From Scybalocola_A sp900557175 (GTDB taxonomy: Bacteria > Bacillota > Clostridia > Lachnospirales > Lachnospiraceae): a stretch of DNA of 64,000 bases. This document shows positions 61,637-64,000 of the stretch, one piece after another. The stretch spans positions 1 to 64,000 of the forward strand of contig CALADH010000047.1 in NCBI GenBank assembly GCA_937890745.1, in the 5' to 3' direction. Each line of letters begins with the position of its first letter. The first letter of the stretch is position 1. The notes under the pieces are model-generated. The model saw nothing but the letters and a program-made list of their open reading frames with translations. It ran no database searches and was not told where the DNA came from. Both the position numbers and the translations under genes were made by a program.

Positions 61637-61654
61637 TTGTTGGAGGAACAGCTT

Positions 61655-62764
61655 ATGAAAACAATCACCGTTCACGATAATAAGAATCACCCGATTTATG
61701 ATATTGTATTTTCAAAAGATTACAGCAGCCTTAAGGAAACACTGATTTCCCGTAATCTTATTTTTGAAGGCCGGCGTGTCGGCATTGTTTCTGAATCCAA
61801 TGTTGCACCGCTTTATCTTAACGATGTCTCTGAAATTTTTTCCGGCTGCGGCGCACAGGTGACATCCTATATCTTTGAAGCAGGAGAGAAGCATAAAAAT
61901 CTTCAGACTGTACAAAAGCTTTATGAGCATCTTATCTTATCTAAATTTGACCGTAAGGACTTACTTGTTGCCCTCGGCGGCGGTGTTACCGGTGATCTGA
62001 CCGGATTTGGCGCAGCAACCTATTTAAGAGGCATCGACTTTATCCAGCTTCCGACAAGCCTGCTTTCACAGGTTGACAGCAGCATCGGCGGCAAAACAGG
62101 TGTTGATTTTAATGCATACAAAAATATGGTTGGGGCATTTCATCAGCCAAAGCTTGTCTATATAAATCTCGGTGCATTAAAAACACTTAAAGAACGCGAA
62201 TATTTATCCGGTATGGGCGAAATCATTAAGCATGGTCTGATTAAAGACAGCAGCTATTATGAATGGCTCAAATCAAACGCAGATAAAATTCTTGACCGCG
62301 ACCTTGACACCCTTGAAACAATGGTTTTTGAAAGCTGTCAGATTAAGCGCCGGGTTGTCGAAAATGATCCTGAGGAAAAAGGAGAGCGGGCACTTTTAAA
62401 TTTTGGCCATACTTTAGGCCATGCAATTGAAAAGCTTTCTGATTTTAAAATGCTTCATGGTGAATGTGTCAGTGCCGGCGCCTGCGCTGCCGCTTATATT
62501 TCTTTCAGGCGCGGACTGATTCAAAAATCTGACTATGAAGATATATGCAATACATTCAGACAGTTTAAACTCCCGACCGTCCTTCACGAAAAAAATATTT
62601 TTGCGGACAATATCGTCAATGCAACAAAGCTTGACAAAAAAATGGAAAACGGGCAAATTAAATTTATTTTGCTGTCACCTTCAGGACATGCTGTCATTGA
62701 TAAAACAGTCAGTGACAAAGAATTATTTGAGGCGGCAATATCTTTAATGCCGCATACAATATAG
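61655..62764 (+). CDS. aroB: 3-dehydroquinate synthase
   Basis: Second shikimate enzyme, 369 residues, NAD- and metal-dependent, converting DAHP to 3-dehydroquinate. Motifs: FEAGEKHKN near 74, LGGGVTGDLTGFGAATYLRG near 108-127, QVDSSIGGKTGVD near 141, and the metal ligands in GEIIKHG and FGHTLGHAIE near 190-255. Start ATG 61655 behind TGGAGGA. It sits inside the divIVA-lspA neighbourhood, away from aroF. Confidence 0.96.
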   Translation: MKTITVHDNKNHPIYDIVFSKDYSSLKETLISRNLIFEGRRVGIVSESNVAPLYLNDVSEIFSGCGAQVTSYIFEAGEKHKNLQTVQKLYEHLILSKFDRKDLLVALGGGVTGDLTGFGAATYLRGIDFIQLPTSLLSQVDSSIGGKTGVDFNAYKNMVGAFHQPKLVYINLGALKTLKEREYLSGMGEIIKHGLIKDSSYYEWLKSNADKILDRDLDTLETMVFESCQIKRRVVENDPEEKGERALLNFGHTLGHAIEKLSDFKMLHGECVSAGACAAAYISFRRGLIQKSDYEDICNTFRQFKLPTVLHEKNIFADNIVNATKLDKKMENGQIKFILLSPSGHAVIDKTVSDKELFEAAISLMPHTI

Positions 62765-62777
62765 GAGAGAAGAAGCT

Positions 62778-63296
62778 ATGAAATATATTAAAGCCATGAT
62801 TGCAGTTATCATACTGACATTACTTGACCAGCTGACCAAATTTCTTGCAGTCACCCATCTGAAGGATGCCCCGGCAATCCCGGTCATCAAAGACGTATTT
62901 GAACTCCAATATTTGGAAAACAGAGGTTCCGCTTTTGGCATGATGCAAAATCAGCGTGTTTTCTTTATTATAATTACAATCGTTATTGTCGCAGCTTTTG
63001 TGTGGATTTATATAAGAACACCGCGCACACGCCGTATGGTTCCCCTGAATATTCTTTGCGTATTTATTGTTTCAGGCGCACTCGGAAACTTTATCGACCG
63101 GCTTTTGCACGGCTATGTTGTCGATTTTTTCTATTTTAAACTGATTGATTTTCCGATTTTTAATGTGGCCGATATTTATGTGACATTATCGGCAGCCGCA
63201 TTGATCATCCTCGGATTATTTTATTATAAAGAGGAAGATTTTGACACAATATTTAAAAAGAAAAGCGACAGGAAACATATTCAAAACGAGGTCTGA
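62778..63296 (+). CDS. lspA: Lipoprotein signal peptidase
   Basis: Signal peptidase II, 172 residues with four membrane helices. Catalytic aspartates lie in GNFIDRLLHG near 106 and FNVADIYV near 132. ENRGSAFGM near 52 is the conserved N-A-like loop. It would process lipoproteins such as the carboxypeptidase at 54420. Start behind GGAGAG. Confidence 0.95.
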   Translation: MKYIKAMIAVIILTLLDQLTKFLAVTHLKDAPAIPVIKDVFELQYLENRGSAFGMMQNQRVFFIIITIVIVAAFVWIYIRTPRTRRMVPLNILCVFIVSGALGNFIDRLLHGYVVDFFYFKLIDFPIFNVADIYVTLSAAALIILGLFYYKEEDFDTIFKKKSDRKHIQNEV

Positions 63297-63302
63297 TACT
63301 TT

Positions 63303-64000
63303 ATGGAAAATGAAATTTTAGAATTTAATACCGGTGAGGACGATAAAGGCATACGCATCGACAAATATTTAAGCACTGCCATGCCTGATAAATCACGTTC
63401 CTATATTCAGAAGCTGATTAAAGATGAGGCTGTATTTGCCGATTTAAAGCCTGTGAAAAGTAACTATAAGATAAATCCTAACCAAACCATAAAAGTATAC
63501 CTTCCTGAGCCTGTAAGCCTTGATATACAGCCTGAAAATATTCCGTTGGATATTGTTTATGAGGATAATGATGTTATTCTTATAAATAAACCTAAAAATA
63601 TGGTTGTTCACCCGAGTGCCGGCCATGAAAGCCACACCGTCGTCAATGCGCTTTTATATCACTGCAAAGATAATCTGTCAACCATCAACGGCGTCATGCG
63701 GCCGGGCATTGTTCACCGGATTGACAAAGATACGACCGGCATCATCATCATATGCAAAAATGATAAGGCGCATCAAAGCCTTGCCGACCAGCTTAAAGTG
63801 CATTCCATCACGCGAAAATATCACGCTCTTGTATACAATAATTTCACTGAAGATGAAGGATGTGTGAATGCGCCAATTGGCCGTTCACCGCAGGACAGAA
63901 AGAAAATGGCTGTCAACTACAAAAATGGCAAAGAGGCTGTAACACATTACCGCGTACTTGAACGCTTCGGAAAATATACCTATATTGAATGTATGCTTGA
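63303..64000 (+). CDS. rluD: RluD-like ribosomal large subunit pseudouridine synthase (partial, runs off the end)
   Basis: The first 232 residues of an RluA-family pseudouridine synthase; the frame is open to the window edge, so the 3' end is missing. An N-terminal S4 domain is seen (IRIDKYLSTAMPDKSRSYIQKLI near 18-40). The catalytic loop GIVHRIDKDTTGIIIICK near 133-150 carries the active aspartate. The RluD versus YlyB assignment is by context: it directly follows lspA, as ylyB does in Bacillus. Start ATG 63303 with GAGG upstream. Confidence 0.88.
   Translation, partial: MENEILEFNTGEDDKGIRIDKYLSTAMPDKSRSYIQKLIKDEAVFADLKPVKSNYKINPNQTIKVYLPEPVSLDIQPENIPLDIVYEDNDVILINKPKNMVVHPSAGHESHTVVNALLYHCKDNLSTINGVMRPGIVHRIDKDTTGIIIICKNDKAHQSLADQLKVHSITRKYHALVYNNFTEDEGCVNAPIGRSPQDRKKMAVNYKNGKEAVTHYRVLERFGKYTYIECML

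Noticed and set aside
1..64000. CRISPR array near the CARF nuclease
   Set aside because: No regularly spaced direct repeats of 20-40 bases were seen in the intergenic regions on either strand.

Overview
The window looks like a chromosomal segment of a low-to-moderate GC Gram-positive anaerobe of the Clostridia, most likely a Lachnospiraceae-type bacterium. This is inferred from strong AGGAGG ribosome binding sites, several TTG starts, the SepF/YlmH/DivIVA and DnaG/RpoD/TrmK/Nif3 gene orders, and lineage-typical families (HAAS/DUF1700, DUF378, XpaC/TelA, DUF3791/DUF3990). No species can be named from sequence alone. I saw no tRNA, rRNA, CRISPR array, insertion sequence or prophage. The one structural RNA is the RNase P RNA.

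Layout. 1-3435: remnant of a GHKL sensor kinase, then a coupled YhfC-type metalloprotease and a two-gene ABC exporter. 3551-5745: M16 peptidase, HAAS protein and rlmH. 5746-9472: an accessory-looking island directly behind rlmH. It holds an AT-rich leader, a translationally coupled DUF3791-DUF3990-small protein cassette (a putative ADP-ribosyltransferase with small partners), a ferritin-like protein, and an ArsR/ArsP/thioredoxin metalloid operon. 9508-16501: Na/Pi cotransporter behind three helically phased TGTAAAG repeats, a MATE exporter, aroF, a Dabb protein, uppP and serS. 16831-25040: aldehyde dehydrogenase, YkgJ, a NuoE-like protein, dus, a GNAT, then a CARF-nuclease (DUF1887/Card1-like) gene followed by xpaC-telA. 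25134-33517: mutY (reverse), dgt, dnaG, rpoD, trmK, a Nif3-like gene and a TGS-domain nucleoside kinase. 33554-33904: rnpB.

34022-41063: an OmpR/VanS-type two-component system, an 834-residue exported membrane protein, an ABC ATPase, a frameshifted ABC permease and a CPBP protease. This reads as an envelope-stress or peptide-resistance module with a broken permease. 41145-54388: recA behind a LexA box, recX, rny, mutS, mutL, miaA, a PLP lyase-like gene, radC, minD-minE (no minC here) and mgsA. 54420-57451: a lipid-anchored D,D-carboxypeptidase, a small P-loop protein, DUF378 and a YtqA-type radical SAM gene. 57463-64000: HlyD-like protein, ylmE, sepF, ylmH, divIVA, aroB, lspA and the start of a RluD-type pseudouridine synthase that runs off the window.

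Most of the window is housekeeping: replication, repair, cell division and RNA modification. The parts worth a second look are the CARF nuclease with no CRISPR locus nearby (21313-22494), the ADP-ribosyltransferase-like cassette behind rlmH (5904-6837), the frameshifted ABC permease module (34022-41063), and several operator-like symmetric or tandem repeats at promoters.
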